From Luteolibacter sp. Y139 (GTDB lineage: Bacteria; Verrucomicrobiota; Verrucomicrobiia; Verrucomicrobiales; Akkermansiaceae), in assembly GCF_038066715.1 (NCBI RefSeq), contig NZ_JBBUKT010000006.1, forward strand, positions 310,001-374,000: a stretch of DNA of 64,000 bases. Direction: 5' to 3'. The notes below the pieces were generated by a model that was not told the DNA's origin, did not search any database, and was given only the letters and a program-made list of their open reading frames with translations. Numbering within the stretch: position 1 is the first letter of the stretch; every line of letters begins with the position of its first letter. Of the stretch, positions 34,601-44,539 are shown piece by piece. The position numbers were made by a program, and so were the translations under genes.

Positions 34601-37585
34601 ATGACTTCCTCCGATTCCTCGTCAGGCACTCATCATCCGAACGCCGCAGGTCGAGACCATGCGGAGACGTTGGCGTTCCTCGATCGCCTGACCACGTCGG
34701 TGCTCGGGTTGTCCGATCCTGAGGAAATCATCCAGGTCGCGGAGCGTGCGCTCGGTGAGCACCTCAAAGCATCGCGCGTGTTCGTCGCGGAGGCTTCACC
34801 CGATGAGCAGTTCGTCACGGTGCCACGCGAATGGCTGGAGGCGGGAATGCCTTCAGTCGCCGGCACTCACCGCTTGGACGACTACGGCGAGCAGCTCTTG
34901 AAGGACTACCGGGCTGGCAAGCCCCATATCCGCCGGAATGCGATGCTTGAGAATCCTCCCGGTCCGGAACTTGAGGCGTTGAAGCGCGTCAGGGCGATCG
35001 CTGCGATCGATGTGCCGATTCTGATCGATGGACGTTTCCAGATCCTGTTCGTGGTTCATCAGGCGGCGCCGCGGGATTGGACGGAAAGCGAGATTGCCCT
35101 CGTCCGCCAGGTGGCTGACCGCACGGCTGCGGAGGTGCATCGGGCGCGGGCCCTGAAGGAGGCACGCGCGGAGCGGGAGAACCTCGCGTCGATCGTCGAG
35201 CAGGCCCCTGCTTTCATCTGCGTGCTGAGGGGACCGGATCATGTGCTGGAGCTCGCAAACGACTCTTATCACCGGTTGGCGGGACGGCGGCTCGAGCTTG
35301 GGAAGCCGATCCGCGAGGTGCTGCCGGAGGTGGAAGGGCAGGGTTACTTCGAGAAGCTCGATGAGGTGTATCGCACCGGCCAGCCGTTCATCGCGAATGA
35401 AGTGCCGGTGACGCTGGCCCACGAGAGGGACGCTGATCGCCATCGCCATGTCAGCTTTGTCTATCAGGCGCTGCGCGGGCCTGATCTGAAGACCAATGGT
35501 ATCTTCGTCCACGGAGTGGATGTAACCGATCTTCTGAAGAGCCGGCAGGACGTCTTGAATAGCGAGCGGCTGCGCCGGCAGTCACTGGAGGCGGCGGGGG
35601 TGGGCTCCTTCAATATCGATCCGGGTGGCAATGACTTGGAGACCGATGAAACCTTTCGTCGCATCTTTGGCTGCCAAGGCGCCTCGCTGACCTATGAGGA
35701 AGCATTCGCCATCATTCACCCGGATGATCGGCAACTGGTGCGCGATGCGGTGGCCAAGGCAACCGACCCCGACAATCCTGCACCCTACTATGCGGAATAC
35801 CGGGTGATCCACCCGGATGGGACGGTGCGATGGGTGGCGGCGCGCGGCAAAACCACCACCCGCGAGACTCCCAACGGCGAACTTCTTACCAGCTTCGATG
35901 GTATCGTCGGCGATATCACGGAGCGGAAAAATTCAGAGAACGAGATCGCCTTCCAACGCCACCTTCTGGAATTGGTGTTCCGCGGCTCGCCTGCCGCGAT
36001 GGCGTTGTGGCGCGGCGAGGATCTCGTATTCGAGCGCGTGAACCCCGACTACCAGGCGCTCTTTGGGCGGCGTGAGCTGTTAGGGCGGCCGCTGATGGAG
36101 GCACTGCCGGAACTGGCCGGCCAAGGATTCGATGATCTGCTCTTGAAGGTGCTGAGAACCGGTGAGCCGCATACCGCTACCGAGGTTCTTGCCAAGCTCT
36201 CCAAGAGCGATGACGGCCCGGTGGAGGATCGCTATTTCGATTTCACCTACCTCCAGGTGCAGGATCCTTCGGGCAAGCCCTATGGCGTCTACGATCACTC
36301 GATTGATGTGACCGAGCGGGTTCTGGCGAGCCGGCGATTGGCAGCCAGCCAGCAGGAACTGGAGCAGGCGCTGCACGAGCGGCAGTCCTTGCTGGATGCG
36401 GAACGCTCTGCCCGCAATGACGCCGAGGCGGCGGGGCGTATGAAGGATCAGTTCCTCGCCACGCTCTCGCATGAGCTACGGACACCTCTCAATGCGATTG
36501 TCGGCTGGACCCATCTCTTGCAGATCATGCCCGATCTTTCGGAGCGGGTGGCGGAGGGACTCAAGGTCATTTCCCGCAATGCGAAGGCGCAGACGCAGAT
36601 CATCGAGGACATTCTCGACATGAGCCGGATTGTCAGCGGCAAGCTGACGCTGGATCTCAAGGACGTGGATCTTGCTGGACTGGTCAAAGCGGGCGCGGAG
36701 ACGGTGCAGCCGACGGCGACGGTGAAGGGCGTGGAGCTCGAGGTATCCCTCGGAGCCTCCGACTATGAGATGCGAGGAGATCCGCATCGTCTCCATCAGG
36801 TCTTCTGGAACCTCATCTCGAATGCGGTGAAATTCACGCCGCAAGGTGGGAAGGTCCGGGTCAGTCTCGATCATGCGGGAAGCTCGGTGGTCGTGCGGGT
36901 GGCGGACACGGGGGAGGGAATCCCTCCCGAATTCCTTCCTCATGTCTTTGATCGCTTCCGGCAGGCGGATGCCACGACGACGCGCCGTCATGGTGGCCTC
37001 GGTCTTGGTCTCGCCATCGTGAAGCAGATCGTGGAACTCCACGGTGGTTCGGTCAGCGCGGAGAGTCCTGGCCCGGGTCAGGGATCGGCTTTCATCGTGA
37101 GTCTTCCGGTTTGCGCTCCGGACGACAGCGGGGTGGATGCATCGGTTTCCTTACCCGAGAGAGCTGCCACAGCCGATCACGTGGCATCGGATCGGTTGGC
37201 CGGCGTTTCTGTGGTGGCGGTGGATGACGAGCCCGACGCAGTTGCTTTTGTCGAACGTCTTCTCACAGGATGCGGGGCCAAGGTTAGGACCGCCCATTCC
37301 GCAGCCGAAGCGCTGGAGCTGATTCGTAACGAGCCGCCCACGGTGATCGTCAGCGACATCGGGATGCCGGGCGAGGATGGCTATGCCTTCATTGGGAAGG
37401 TGCGTGCGTTGCCAATCGAGGATGGGGGGCGGACTGCAGCTCTTGCCGTGACCGCTTACGCCAGGACGATCGATCGAGTGAAGGCACTGGAGGCTGGTTT
37501 TCAGATGCACATCGCCAAGCCAGTCGAGCCTGCCGAGCTTGTCGCGGCGGTCACTGCCTTGGCCAATCTCCAGCGGCCTGCCTGA
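34601..37585 (+). CDS. Hybrid sensor histidine kinase (GAF-PAS-PAS-PAS-HisKA-HATPase-REC)
   Basis: 994 residues without a transmembrane segment, so cytoplasmic. A GAF domain covers about 20-185, then three PAS domains (195-320, 330-455, 460-590), the second having the PAC-like YYAEYRVIHPDGTVRWVAA. The phospho-accepting His is in LSHELRTPLNAIVGW near 624. The ATPase has NLISNAVKFTPQGG (N box), DTGEGIPPEF and GGLGLGLAIVKQ. A C-terminal receiver has DDEPD, phospho-Asp in VSDIGMPGEDGYAF near 918, and the HIAKP lysine. The signal is unknown. It has no obvious output partner; the following gene is an acyltransferase. Confidence 0.93.
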   Translation: MTSSDSSSGTHHPNAAGRDHAETLAFLDRLTTSVLGLSDPEEIIQVAERALGEHLKASRVFVAEASPDEQFVTVPREWLEAGMPSVAGTHRLDDYGEQLLKDYRAGKPHIRRNAMLENPPGPELEALKRVRAIAAIDVPILIDGRFQILFVVHQAAPRDWTESEIALVRQVADRTAAEVHRARALKEARAERENLASIVEQAPAFICVLRGPDHVLELANDSYHRLAGRRLELGKPIREVLPEVEGQGYFEKLDEVYRTGQPFIANEVPVTLAHERDADRHRHVSFVYQALRGPDLKTNGIFVHGVDVTDLLKSRQDVLNSERLRRQSLEAAGVGSFNIDPGGNDLETDETFRRIFGCQGASLTYEEAFAIIHPDDRQLVRDAVAKATDPDNPAPYYAEYRVIHPDGTVRWVAARGKTTTRETPNGELLTSFDGIVGDITERKNSENEIAFQRHLLELVFRGSPAAMALWRGEDLVFERVNPDYQALFGRRELLGRPLMEALPELAGQGFDDLLLKVLRTGEPHTATEVLAKLSKSDDGPVEDRYFDFTYLQVQDPSGKPYGVYDHSIDVTERVLASRRLAASQQELEQALHERQSLLDAERSARNDAEAAGRMKDQFLATLSHELRTPLNAIVGWTHLLQIMPDLSERVAEGLKVISRNAKAQTQIIEDILDMSRIVSGKLTLDLKDVDLAGLVKAGAETVQPTATVKGVELEVSLGASDYEMRGDPHRLHQVFWNLISNAVKFTPQGGKVRVSLDHAGSSVVVRVADTGEGIPPEFLPHVFDRFRQADATTTRRHGGLGLGLAIVKQIVELHGGSVSAESPGPGQGSAFIVSLPVCAPDDSGVDASVSLPERAATADHVASDRLAGVSVVAVDDEPDAVAFVERLLTGCGAKVRTAHSAAEALELIRNEPPTVIVSDIGMPGEDGYAFIGKVRALPIEDGGRTAALAVTAYARTIDRVKALEAGFQMHIAKPVEPAELVAAVTALANLQRPA

Positions 37586-37647
37586 TCCTCGCAGTTGCGG
37601 ACGACCTTGGGGCTTGGCTCTTCCGCGCAAGTCTCTAACTTCCTGAC

Positions 37648-38838
37648 ATGCGCCGGCTCCGCAATGACCTGCCCTACACCTTCCGGCCGCCAAAGCCGCG
37701 GGCGTGGTTCCGGCCACTCGGGTTGTTCGCCAATCGCTTCTACCTCCAACGGAAGTTCGCGGTCACCCGGCTGGATGATTCGGGCTTCGACAAGGTGAAG
37801 GAGCTTTCGCGCGCCGGTCATGCCGTGCTGCTGGCCCCGAATCACGCCGACCACTCGGATCCCCATGTGATGACCGAGCTGGTCGCGCGGTATGGGATGA
37901 GGTCGCATTTCATGGCGGCCCGCGAGGTTTTCGAGATCAGCAAGCTGGGGTCATTCGCGCTGGAGAGCATGGGTGTTTTCTCCGTCGACCGGGATGGCCC
38001 CGATCTGTCCGCCATCAAGACCGCCATCACTCTGTTGGAAAAGAGCAGCGATCCGCTGGTGATTTATCCCGAGGGGGAAATCTATCACCACCACGAGCGG
38101 CTCGATCCCTTGCACGAAGGTGTCGCGTCGATCCTGTTGAAAGCCGCCGCTCGGATGAAGGATGGCAAGGAGGCGTTCCTCGTGCCCGTGGGCATTCGCT
38201 TTCTCCACGATCCCGCCGTGGAGGCGAGCTTTTGCGATCGCTTGTCGGCGCTGGAGGACCGCATTGGTTGGACGCCGCGACCGGCGATGCCGCTTGACGA
38301 GCGGATCGTCCGGCTCGGCACCGGGCTGCTAGGCCTGAAGGAAATGGAGCACACCGGCGAAACCGGCCGCGGTCGCATCCAGGAGCGCCTCGCTTCGTTG
38401 TGCGATGCCTTGTTGTCGATCGCCGAGGGACGCCATGGTCGTGATGCGAAAAGCGTCACCGCTCCCGAACGTGTGCGTGGCCAGCGCTATCGCATCCGAA
38501 AGCGCCTCCTCGATGCCGAGAAGCCGCCGACCGCCAGCGAGCGAAATGATCTTCTCGATGATCTCGACCGGGTCTTCACCGCACTCCAGGCTCACAGCTA
38601 CATCGGCGACTACTTCCTCGCCGAGCACACGCTCGACCGTCGCGCCGAGACGATCATGAAGCTGGAGGAGGACTTGCTGGGCTTCCCGAACTATCCGGCA
38701 CCGCGCACCGCCCGCGTAATCGCCGGCGAGCCGATTCCGGTGAGCAAGATGCTTGTGGCAGAGGAACTCCCAGCGAAGGGAGGAGCCGCGGCGCTGACCG
38801 CTCTGTTAGAAGAACGGTTGGGCGGGCTGCTGGTGTGA
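37648..38838 (+). CDS. PlsC-type glycerolipid acyltransferase family protein
   Basis: 396 residues. The acyltransferase motif H-x4-D is NHADHSD (His66, Asp71), and the second block is LVIYPEGEIYHHHERLDPLH (near 140), typical of 1-acylglycerol-3-phosphate acyltransferases. The last 170 residues are a helical extension not found in short PlsC proteins (IRKRLLDAEKPPTASERND), so the substrate may differ from simple phosphatidate. It begins 62 bases after the hybrid kinase on the same strand. Confidence 0.82.
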   Translation: MRRLRNDLPYTFRPPKPRAWFRPLGLFANRFYLQRKFAVTRLDDSGFDKVKELSRAGHAVLLAPNHADHSDPHVMTELVARYGMRSHFMAAREVFEISKLGSFALESMGVFSVDRDGPDLSAIKTAITLLEKSSDPLVIYPEGEIYHHHERLDPLHEGVASILLKAAARMKDGKEAFLVPVGIRFLHDPAVEASFCDRLSALEDRIGWTPRPAMPLDERIVRLGTGLLGLKEMEHTGETGRGRIQERLASLCDALLSIAEGRHGRDAKSVTAPERVRGQRYRIRKRLLDAEKPPTASERNDLLDDLDRVFTALQAHSYIGDYFLAEHTLDRRAETIMKLEEDLLGFPNYPAPRTARVIAGEPIPVSKMLVAEELPAKGGAAALTALLEERLGGLLV

Positions 38839-38845
38839 CCGGGAT

Positions 38846-41068
38846 TCAATCGTTCGCAGGACTCACCGAGAAGTAGAAGGTGGAACCGGCCTGGGGCTCG
38901 GACTCGACCCAGATCCGGTGGCCGAGCCGCTGGACGACCTGGGCGCAGAAGGCGAGGCCGATGCCGGTGCCCTTCACTTTGTTCGCGCGGTCGCTGAAGA
39001 AGTATTCGAAAATCTTGTCCCGCTTTTCCGGCGGTATGCCGCGGCCATCGTCGCGCACGTAGATCACCGTGTCTCCGTTCTCGTCGGCACGGGTTCCGAT
39101 TTCGATGCGGAGCTGCTTGGACTCGGACCGGGCATGAGTGAGGGCGTTGCGAACCAGATTGCTGAGCAAGTGCTCCATCTGTGACTTCGGCCCGCGGATG
39201 CGCGGCAGCGAAAGGATCTGGATTTCTGCGCCTTCCGTGCGGCCGCTTGCTTCGAGTTGCTCGACGACCTCACGGGCCATCTTTGCGAAGTCGATGTCCT
39301 CGATGTTCGAGTTCATCTCCGTTTCGGAGAACTCGAGCATGTCGTTGGTGAATTTGGCCAGGTTCGTGAGCGAGGTGCTGGCGAGGCCGGCGAGTTGCGA
39401 GACCGTGGAATCCATTCCTTCCTTCCGGCTCTCCAACAACGAGAGTGCCATGATGCCGGACTGGAGCTGATTCTTGACCTCGTGGGCGATGATGCCGGCG
39501 AAGCGACGGAGGTCCTGATTGGAGCGTTCGAGCAGGATATTGCGCTTTCTCACCAGCTCCAGGATGCCGGAGCGGACTTCGGTGGTGAGCTGGGTGGTGG
39601 AGTCTGGCCATGGCAGCGATTGACCGCGAACGGTCTCTTGCCAGGCGGCAAAGCTGCTTCGCGGCGAGAGGGTGCCGCTGGCATCGCGTGATTTTGCGTT
39701 GTTCGGATCGCCCGCCCATTTGACCCGCTGGATCGCTTCATCCCTGAAGAGGACCAACCATGCTTGCTCGCCGAGATGGATTGCCACGAGTCCTGCTGCC
39801 CGGGGCAAGCCTTCGGCCAGTGATGGAAACAGGGAAGAGGCCTCGTGGCTGATGAGGATGCCCTCGTTGCGGTGCTTCTCCAACTGCTGCCGCAGCGAGA
39901 TCAGTTCAAGGTCGTCCGGAGCGGAGCCCTCGGAGCGCAAGCCTTGCGGGGACAGAATCGCGGCCCCGTCCGCCTTGAACAAGTCGCGCTGGGCGGGAAG
40001 GGTCCCGCCAAGGCTTCCGACCGGATCCGAGTAGTCCTTCAGGCCGGTGATGAGATCGAGCGCCATCCGGCGGGCCGAGGACATCCGGAGGTTCTCCAAG
40101 CTCGCCTGTTTCGCCTTCAGCTGCGCCGACATGACGATGGCGTAGAGACAGGCTGTAGCCCGCACGGCGTAGGAGACGAAGCGCGGCGTGCGATGATGGC
40201 AGGCGATGAGTCCCCATAGCTTGCCATCGACCACTAGGGAGATCGAAAGGGAAGCGGCCACTCCCATGTTCTTCAGATACTGCACATGGATCGGCGACAT
40301 GCTGCGAAGCACTGCGCGGCTCATGTCGAGGGGCGCTCCCGTCTGCGGGTGGAGGGCAGGAACAAGCGGCACCGGAACGGCTTGCACGTCTTGTAGGAGG
40401 CGGACCGGATTCTTAAGATACAGCTCGCGCGCCTGTGGAGGGATGTCACTCGCCGGGTAGTGGAGGTCCAGGTAGGGCTCCATCTCCGGCTCCTTCGCCT
40501 CGGCGATCACCATCCCGTGATAGTCGGGCGCGAAGTGATAGATCATCACCCGGTCAAAGCCGGTGAAGCCCTTCACCTCGCGTGCCATCACGGCTGCGAT
40601 GTCGCGCGCATGGCACACGCCGGAGAGTTCCGCGAGGGAGCGATGGACGATCTGCAAGTAGTTGTCCAAGCCCTCGGTCGACTCCATGTCGCGGGGTGAT
40701 TCAGGATCACGCTCCAATTCGACCACCGTCTCGCCGGTTTCGAGAATGTGGACAATGCCGTCGAAGAACTTTAGTTCGTCGCCCACGGCTACGGGAACGC
40801 GGAAGGGGTTCACGTAGGTCGTCGCGGCATCACGCACCAAGCGCTCCACTGCGCCTTGCGCGTCATCAGGGATGAGTTGCAAGAACCGGGTTCCGGGAAG
40901 CTCGGTGGCCTCGCGGCCGATCAAGATTCCCGAATTCGCACTGACTTGAAGAATCGTCAGCTTCGCAGTCTCCAGAACGAACAGCACTCCATGAGGCTGG
41001 ACCGAGCCGGGGATGTGAATCGGCTCGCGGGCGCAATCATCGGTATTCGGAAGCGGTGACTCGTTCAT
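38846..41068 (-). CDS. bphP: Bacteriophytochrome histidine kinase
   Basis: 740 residues. Cys12, in DDCAREPIHIPGSVQPHG, is the N-terminal biliverdin-attachment cysteine of bacteriophytochromes. PAS (15-115), GAF (about 130-310) with the YPASDIPPQARELYLKN motif near 204, and PHY (to about 500) form the photosensory core. The kinase has its His in GIIAHEVKNQLQSGIMAL near 527, then the ATPase (NLVRNALTHARSES, RDDGRGIPPEKRD, GTGIGLAFCAQVV). No receiver domain is attached. The start MNESPLPNT overlaps the heme oxygenase stop by four bases. It should sense red/far-red light; the response regulator is not adjacent. Confidence 0.94.
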   Translation of the reverse strand: MNESPLPNTDDCAREPIHIPGSVQPHGVLFVLETAKLTILQVSANSGILIGREATELPGTRFLQLIPDDAQGAVERLVRDAATTYVNPFRVPVAVGDELKFFDGIVHILETGETVVELERDPESPRDMESTEGLDNYLQIVHRSLAELSGVCHARDIAAVMAREVKGFTGFDRVMIYHFAPDYHGMVIAEAKEPEMEPYLDLHYPASDIPPQARELYLKNPVRLLQDVQAVPVPLVPALHPQTGAPLDMSRAVLRSMSPIHVQYLKNMGVAASLSISLVVDGKLWGLIACHHRTPRFVSYAVRATACLYAIVMSAQLKAKQASLENLRMSSARRMALDLITGLKDYSDPVGSLGGTLPAQRDLFKADGAAILSPQGLRSEGSAPDDLELISLRQQLEKHRNEGILISHEASSLFPSLAEGLPRAAGLVAIHLGEQAWLVLFRDEAIQRVKWAGDPNNAKSRDASGTLSPRSSFAAWQETVRGQSLPWPDSTTQLTTEVRSGILELVRKRNILLERSNQDLRRFAGIIAHEVKNQLQSGIMALSLLESRKEGMDSTVSQLAGLASTSLTNLAKFTNDMLEFSETEMNSNIEDIDFAKMAREVVEQLEASGRTEGAEIQILSLPRIRGPKSQMEHLLSNLVRNALTHARSESKQLRIEIGTRADENGDTVIYVRDDGRGIPPEKRDKIFEYFFSDRANKVKGTGIGLAFCAQVVQRLGHRIWVESEPQAGSTFYFSVSPAND

Positions 41069-41646
41069 CGGGACACAACGGCGGGGGATCCAGCACCGAA
41101 GGCGGTGGCGAATCGCTCGAAAGCTTCGACCGCGGCGGCGGTCGCTGGTTTTACGAAATCGTCTCCGGTATCGAGGCCTTCGAGCCACGAAGCGAAGTCT
41201 TTCCAATGGCTGCGGTTCTGGTCGCCAAATCCCCGCATGAAGCGGCAGGTGTCCGCAGGGAGTGGGCCAGCATTTCGCTCGAGTTCCGAGAGCAGAATGG
41301 CGCCGCCGTGGATGCTACCCTCCAGCACGTAGAGGAATCCGACGGCCGATGCTGCCTGATGTGATTCATGCCTCATTTCCAGCCGTGGCACCGGATGTCC
41401 CAAGGCATGAAGATCGGCGGTCAAGGAGTGATAGCGAGCTTGGCGAGCGGCCAACTGCGGAAGTCCCAAGCTCGCGAGGAGCGCCCAATCAAGCTGGGGC
41501 CAGCAAGCGGCCAAGCCTTGGTAAAAGCGCTCCAGATACCGGGCATACGAATCCCTGCTCGCCGTGACTTCTCCTGTGGAAATCTGACGGTCGAGCTGCT
41601 GGTGGGACGCTTGAGTGGCGTTCCTCAGTGCTTGCAAGAGGGTCAT
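41065..41646 (-). CDS. bphO: Heme oxygenase, biliverdin-forming
   Basis: 193 residues. It cleaves heme to biliverdin, CO and iron; biliverdin is the chromophore of the phytochrome encoded next. The N-terminal ATQASHQQLDRQ contains the proximal-histidine-like position, and FLYVLEGSIHGGAILLSEL is the heme oxygenase distal helix motif (GxxxG type). CRFMRGFGDQNRSHWKDF completes the fold. ATGA overlap with bphP fits a coupled photoreceptor operon. Confidence 0.9.
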   Translation of the reverse strand: MTLLQALRNATQASHQQLDRQISTGEVTASRDSYARYLERFYQGLAACWPQLDWALLASLGLPQLAARQARYHSLTADLHALGHPVPRLEMRHESHQAASAVGFLYVLEGSIHGGAILLSELERNAGPLPADTCRFMRGFGDQNRSHWKDFASWLEGLDTGDDFVKPATAAAVEAFERFATAFGAGSPAVVSR

Positions 41647-41739
41647 GGGGCTGCGGTTGGGAACGTCGCTTGAACGCGTGTTCCGGTCTCAACCTGTCCC
41701 CAAATCCATGAGGGCGCAATGAATTCGTGCCTCGAAGGA

Positions 41740-41756
41740 CTTCGGTAAAACCGAAG
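41740..41756. other. Perfect hairpin CTTCGGT-AAA-ACCGAAG between GH106-like gene and bphO
   Basis: A seven-base stem with a three-base loop, extendable with weaker outer pairs. It lies 50 bases past the GH106-like stop and 94 bases upstream of bphO, both read leftward. No T-tract follows in the leftward direction. It could stop the first transcript or regulate the second. Confidence 0.4.
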
Positions 41757-41805
41757 GGTCCCTTAGGAAAAATGTCGCAGTTGCTTGGAAAACAGGAGCT
41801 CCCAA

Positions 41806-44403
41806 TTACTTCACCGGCACCAGCGTGACCGGGCCTAGCAGGCCTGACGGCAACGGCTTCCAGCCGGAGGCATCGAAGTTCTTGTAGTCGATGTTCACGA
41901 AGTTGATCTCGTGGAATGCCTTCCAAGGGACCTTGCGGCGGTCGAGGTCGGCGATGCGGTTGGCAGCGAGGTTGGTCACTTCAACTTCAAGGACGTTCTT
42001 GCCGGTGACTAACAGGTCGCGGACATCCAGCCGGTGCGGAGGTGCCCAGCAGGTGCCGGCGTCCTTGCCGTTGATCCGCACTTTTGCGGTGTGGTCGACC
42101 TCGCCGAGGTCGAGTAGGGCGGGAGTTTTCTCCTGCAGGTCGAACTCCAGGCGGTAGAGGGCGGTGCCGGAGAAGTTTTGGTAAGCATCGCCTGCTTGAT
42201 TGGTCCATGAGCCGAGGGCCGAGGTTTCAAAGGCAGCAGGCAAAGCTGGGCCGCCATCGAGGAAGTTGACCTTCCACATGCCGGTCAGCGCGATGGGTGT
42301 GCCGGCGGGTTCTGGATCGGTCCAGCGCGGGCCTTCGGCTTGCTTGTTAGAGTAGGTGCGGATGATGCGAGATTCGCCGAGTGCGAGGACGAGACGGATG
42401 CCGTCCTTTGTCTCGGCGACGCCGCTCTTGCCGGTCATGGGATCGAGTAGAACGGCGGACTGATGCGAGCGGGCGAGCTTGATCTTGGCATCGACTGGCT
42501 TGCCCGAAGAGTTCACGAGAAAGTAGGCATGGCCGTCGTCCAGGGTGCGGCGAATGAAGCGGATGCCGAGGCTGGCAAGTGCCTCTTCACACGCCGTGCC
42601 ATCTTTCACGGCGGCGGACTTGGCATCGCCGGGATCGGCTCTGGGGATGGAAGGAAGGCGAGCCCCGGCAGGCATTCCGGGCGCCCGACTCGAACCACCG
42701 AAGGACTGTCTCGAAAGCAACTTGATGATGGCTCCTTGTTGCTGGAGCGCTTCGATTCTTTTCGCGGTAGAATCCGGCAAGTGACGGCAGGGGGGAATCA
42801 GGAGCTCGCGGTAACGGGCTTTGCCACTGATCAATTGGGCATCCTCGACTTTGATGTCGTCAAGCATTCGATCCGATACGAAGTCGCATGGGATGCCTGC
42901 TTTCCATAGATCCATCGCGGCCTGATAGAATTCCGTGGGCTGCAGCCACTTGTCTTGGTTGTGCATCGTGAAGAGCGGCAAGCCTTCGCTGCCATCGCTC
43001 CAGATGTCGTGGATCGGAAAATAGAGCAGCACCTCTGCGTCGGGCTTGCCTGACTGGAGGACCGACTGCACGCGGGTCATGTAGGCAGTGAAGGCTGGAA
43101 GGTCCTTCCAGAGTCCGCCATTTGGGCCCATGTGGGTTGAGGCGTAGAAAAGCCAGCCGGGCCAGGGAGCATCCTCGGGCGAGTAGGGGATACCGTGGAA
43201 GAAGATGTGATTCACTCCGCCAAGCCAGACGAAGTCGGCGGCTTCCTTGAGCTGGGCGGGTGTGACTTGGAAGTGCTCGCCGAGCCAAGTGAAGGTTTCG
43301 GCTGAGACGAGTTTTTTGCCGGTCACGTGCGCGGCTGAAGATGCGAACTGGAGCATCGGAATCTGGGCTTCATCCACGTGGCGGAAGATCTCCGTCTCGG
43401 GGATATCGGCGACGGCGTAGTGGTCTAACAGATTACCCGGGGAGCCGTGGGCCTGGTTGCGGGTGAGGCTGCCACGCTCCTTTGCCCAATCGTGCCACTT
43501 GGCGAGATACTCGCGGTGTAGGTCGCTGAGCGTTTCGCGGTAGTCGGCGCGGACGCGAGCGATGGTTTCGGCATCGCCTTCGCCGTGGAAGGCGGGGAGC
43601 TGCGAGCGCAAGTCGTAGCCGCGGAGCTTTTCGAACTGTGCGAGCAAATCATCGGTCCACTCCGCGCCATAGTACTCGAAGGAGTCATGGAAGTGCGCTC
43701 GGGGCTCGGGAACATCCGGCCGGTCGAGCGCGGCACTGAAGGGCTTGAGGTAGGACTCGATGGCTGCGGGTGAAAAGGGATCGAGCACCCAACCTGCGCC
43801 ACCGGGAGCGGCGCGCTTTACTTTCTGAATGGCGTGCTTGGTGACCAGGCCGTGGATGCGCCAGTTGCCCGCCGGGGGCGTCCACTCCAGCTTGCCGTCC
43901 TTCACTTGGCTGGTCAGATCGACCGGTTCGCCCTGATCCGGCCATGCGGAAAGCGCTTCCACCTTGCCCTTTGGCAGAGCCAGCGAGAACGGCTTTCCTC
44001 CCTCTGCCTTAGCCTTGATGTTTTCCAGCGAGGCCGACGCGTCCTTCTCCTCGACCCATGGTCCGCCGAACGGCCAGCCGGTGCCAGTGGTGAGGTCCAC
44101 ACCCATGCCGAGCCGGGCGGCTTCCTTCGCGGTATGGGCGTAGGCGGCCGTCCATTTGTCGGAAAGGAACGGCAGGTCGCGGTCTTCGTAGCCCTTGGCG
44201 CCATAGATGGGACAGATCTCCACGCCGCCTAGGCCGGCCTTGGAAAAGGACTCCAGCTCGCTGGTCAGATTCTTTGCATCCACGCCGCTGCCGAGCCACC
44301 ACCAGCGGGTCCATGGCTTGGCTTCGTTCGTGACGGTCGGCCAGGCCGTGTCATCGGCGCAGGCGAGGGATGCGAGCAGGAGCAAGGCGAGGGCAGGGCG
44401 CAT
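41806..44403 (-). CDS. GH106-like glycoside hydrolase (alpha-L-rhamnosidase-type)
   Basis: 865 residues with a signal peptide (MRPALALLLLASLACA). The start of the mature protein, KPWTRWWWLGSGVDAKNLTSEL, and AGLGGVEICPIYGAKGYED are typical of the GH106/rhamnosidase-related family. MGVDLTTGTGWPFGGPWV and YGAEWTDDLLAQFEKLRGYDL continue the barrel. The C-terminal 150 residues resemble a GH2-type sugar-binding jelly roll (LYRLEFDLQEKTPALLDLG, VRINGKDAGTCWAPPHRLDV). The enzyme probably removes deoxyhexoses from pectin-like or algal glycans. Activity is inferred from family only. Confidence 0.78.
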   Translation of the reverse strand: MRPALALLLLASLACADDTAWPTVTNEAKPWTRWWWLGSGVDAKNLTSELESFSKAGLGGVEICPIYGAKGYEDRDLPFLSDKWTAAYAHTAKEAARLGMGVDLTTGTGWPFGGPWVEEKDASASLENIKAKAEGGKPFSLALPKGKVEALSAWPDQGEPVDLTSQVKDGKLEWTPPAGNWRIHGLVTKHAIQKVKRAAPGGAGWVLDPFSPAAIESYLKPFSAALDRPDVPEPRAHFHDSFEYYGAEWTDDLLAQFEKLRGYDLRSQLPAFHGEGDAETIARVRADYRETLSDLHREYLAKWHDWAKERGSLTRNQAHGSPGNLLDHYAVADIPETEIFRHVDEAQIPMLQFASSAAHVTGKKLVSAETFTWLGEHFQVTPAQLKEAADFVWLGGVNHIFFHGIPYSPEDAPWPGWLFYASTHMGPNGGLWKDLPAFTAYMTRVQSVLQSGKPDAEVLLYFPIHDIWSDGSEGLPLFTMHNQDKWLQPTEFYQAAMDLWKAGIPCDFVSDRMLDDIKVEDAQLISGKARYRELLIPPCRHLPDSTAKRIEALQQQGAIIKLLSRQSFGGSSRAPGMPAGARLPSIPRADPGDAKSAAVKDGTACEEALASLGIRFIRRTLDDGHAYFLVNSSGKPVDAKIKLARSHQSAVLLDPMTGKSGVAETKDGIRLVLALGESRIIRTYSNKQAEGPRWTDPEPAGTPIALTGMWKVNFLDGGPALPAAFETSALGSWTNQAGDAYQNFSGTALYRLEFDLQEKTPALLDLGEVDHTAKVRINGKDAGTCWAPPHRLDVRDLLVTGKNVLEVEVTNLAANRIADLDRRKVPWKAFHEINFVNIDYKNFDASGWKPLPSGLLGPVTLVPVK

Positions 44404-44539
44404 GGAATGAACCCTGAGCAAATCCCCGCGGAGGAGAAGTCTGCAATCCCCCGAAAAGGGTTAGGGATGGATTGAAAAAAGTGCAGTCGCCGGAGAGGAG
44501 CGAGGACTGCGGCGTTGCGTGGATCGGGCGGGATGCCCT

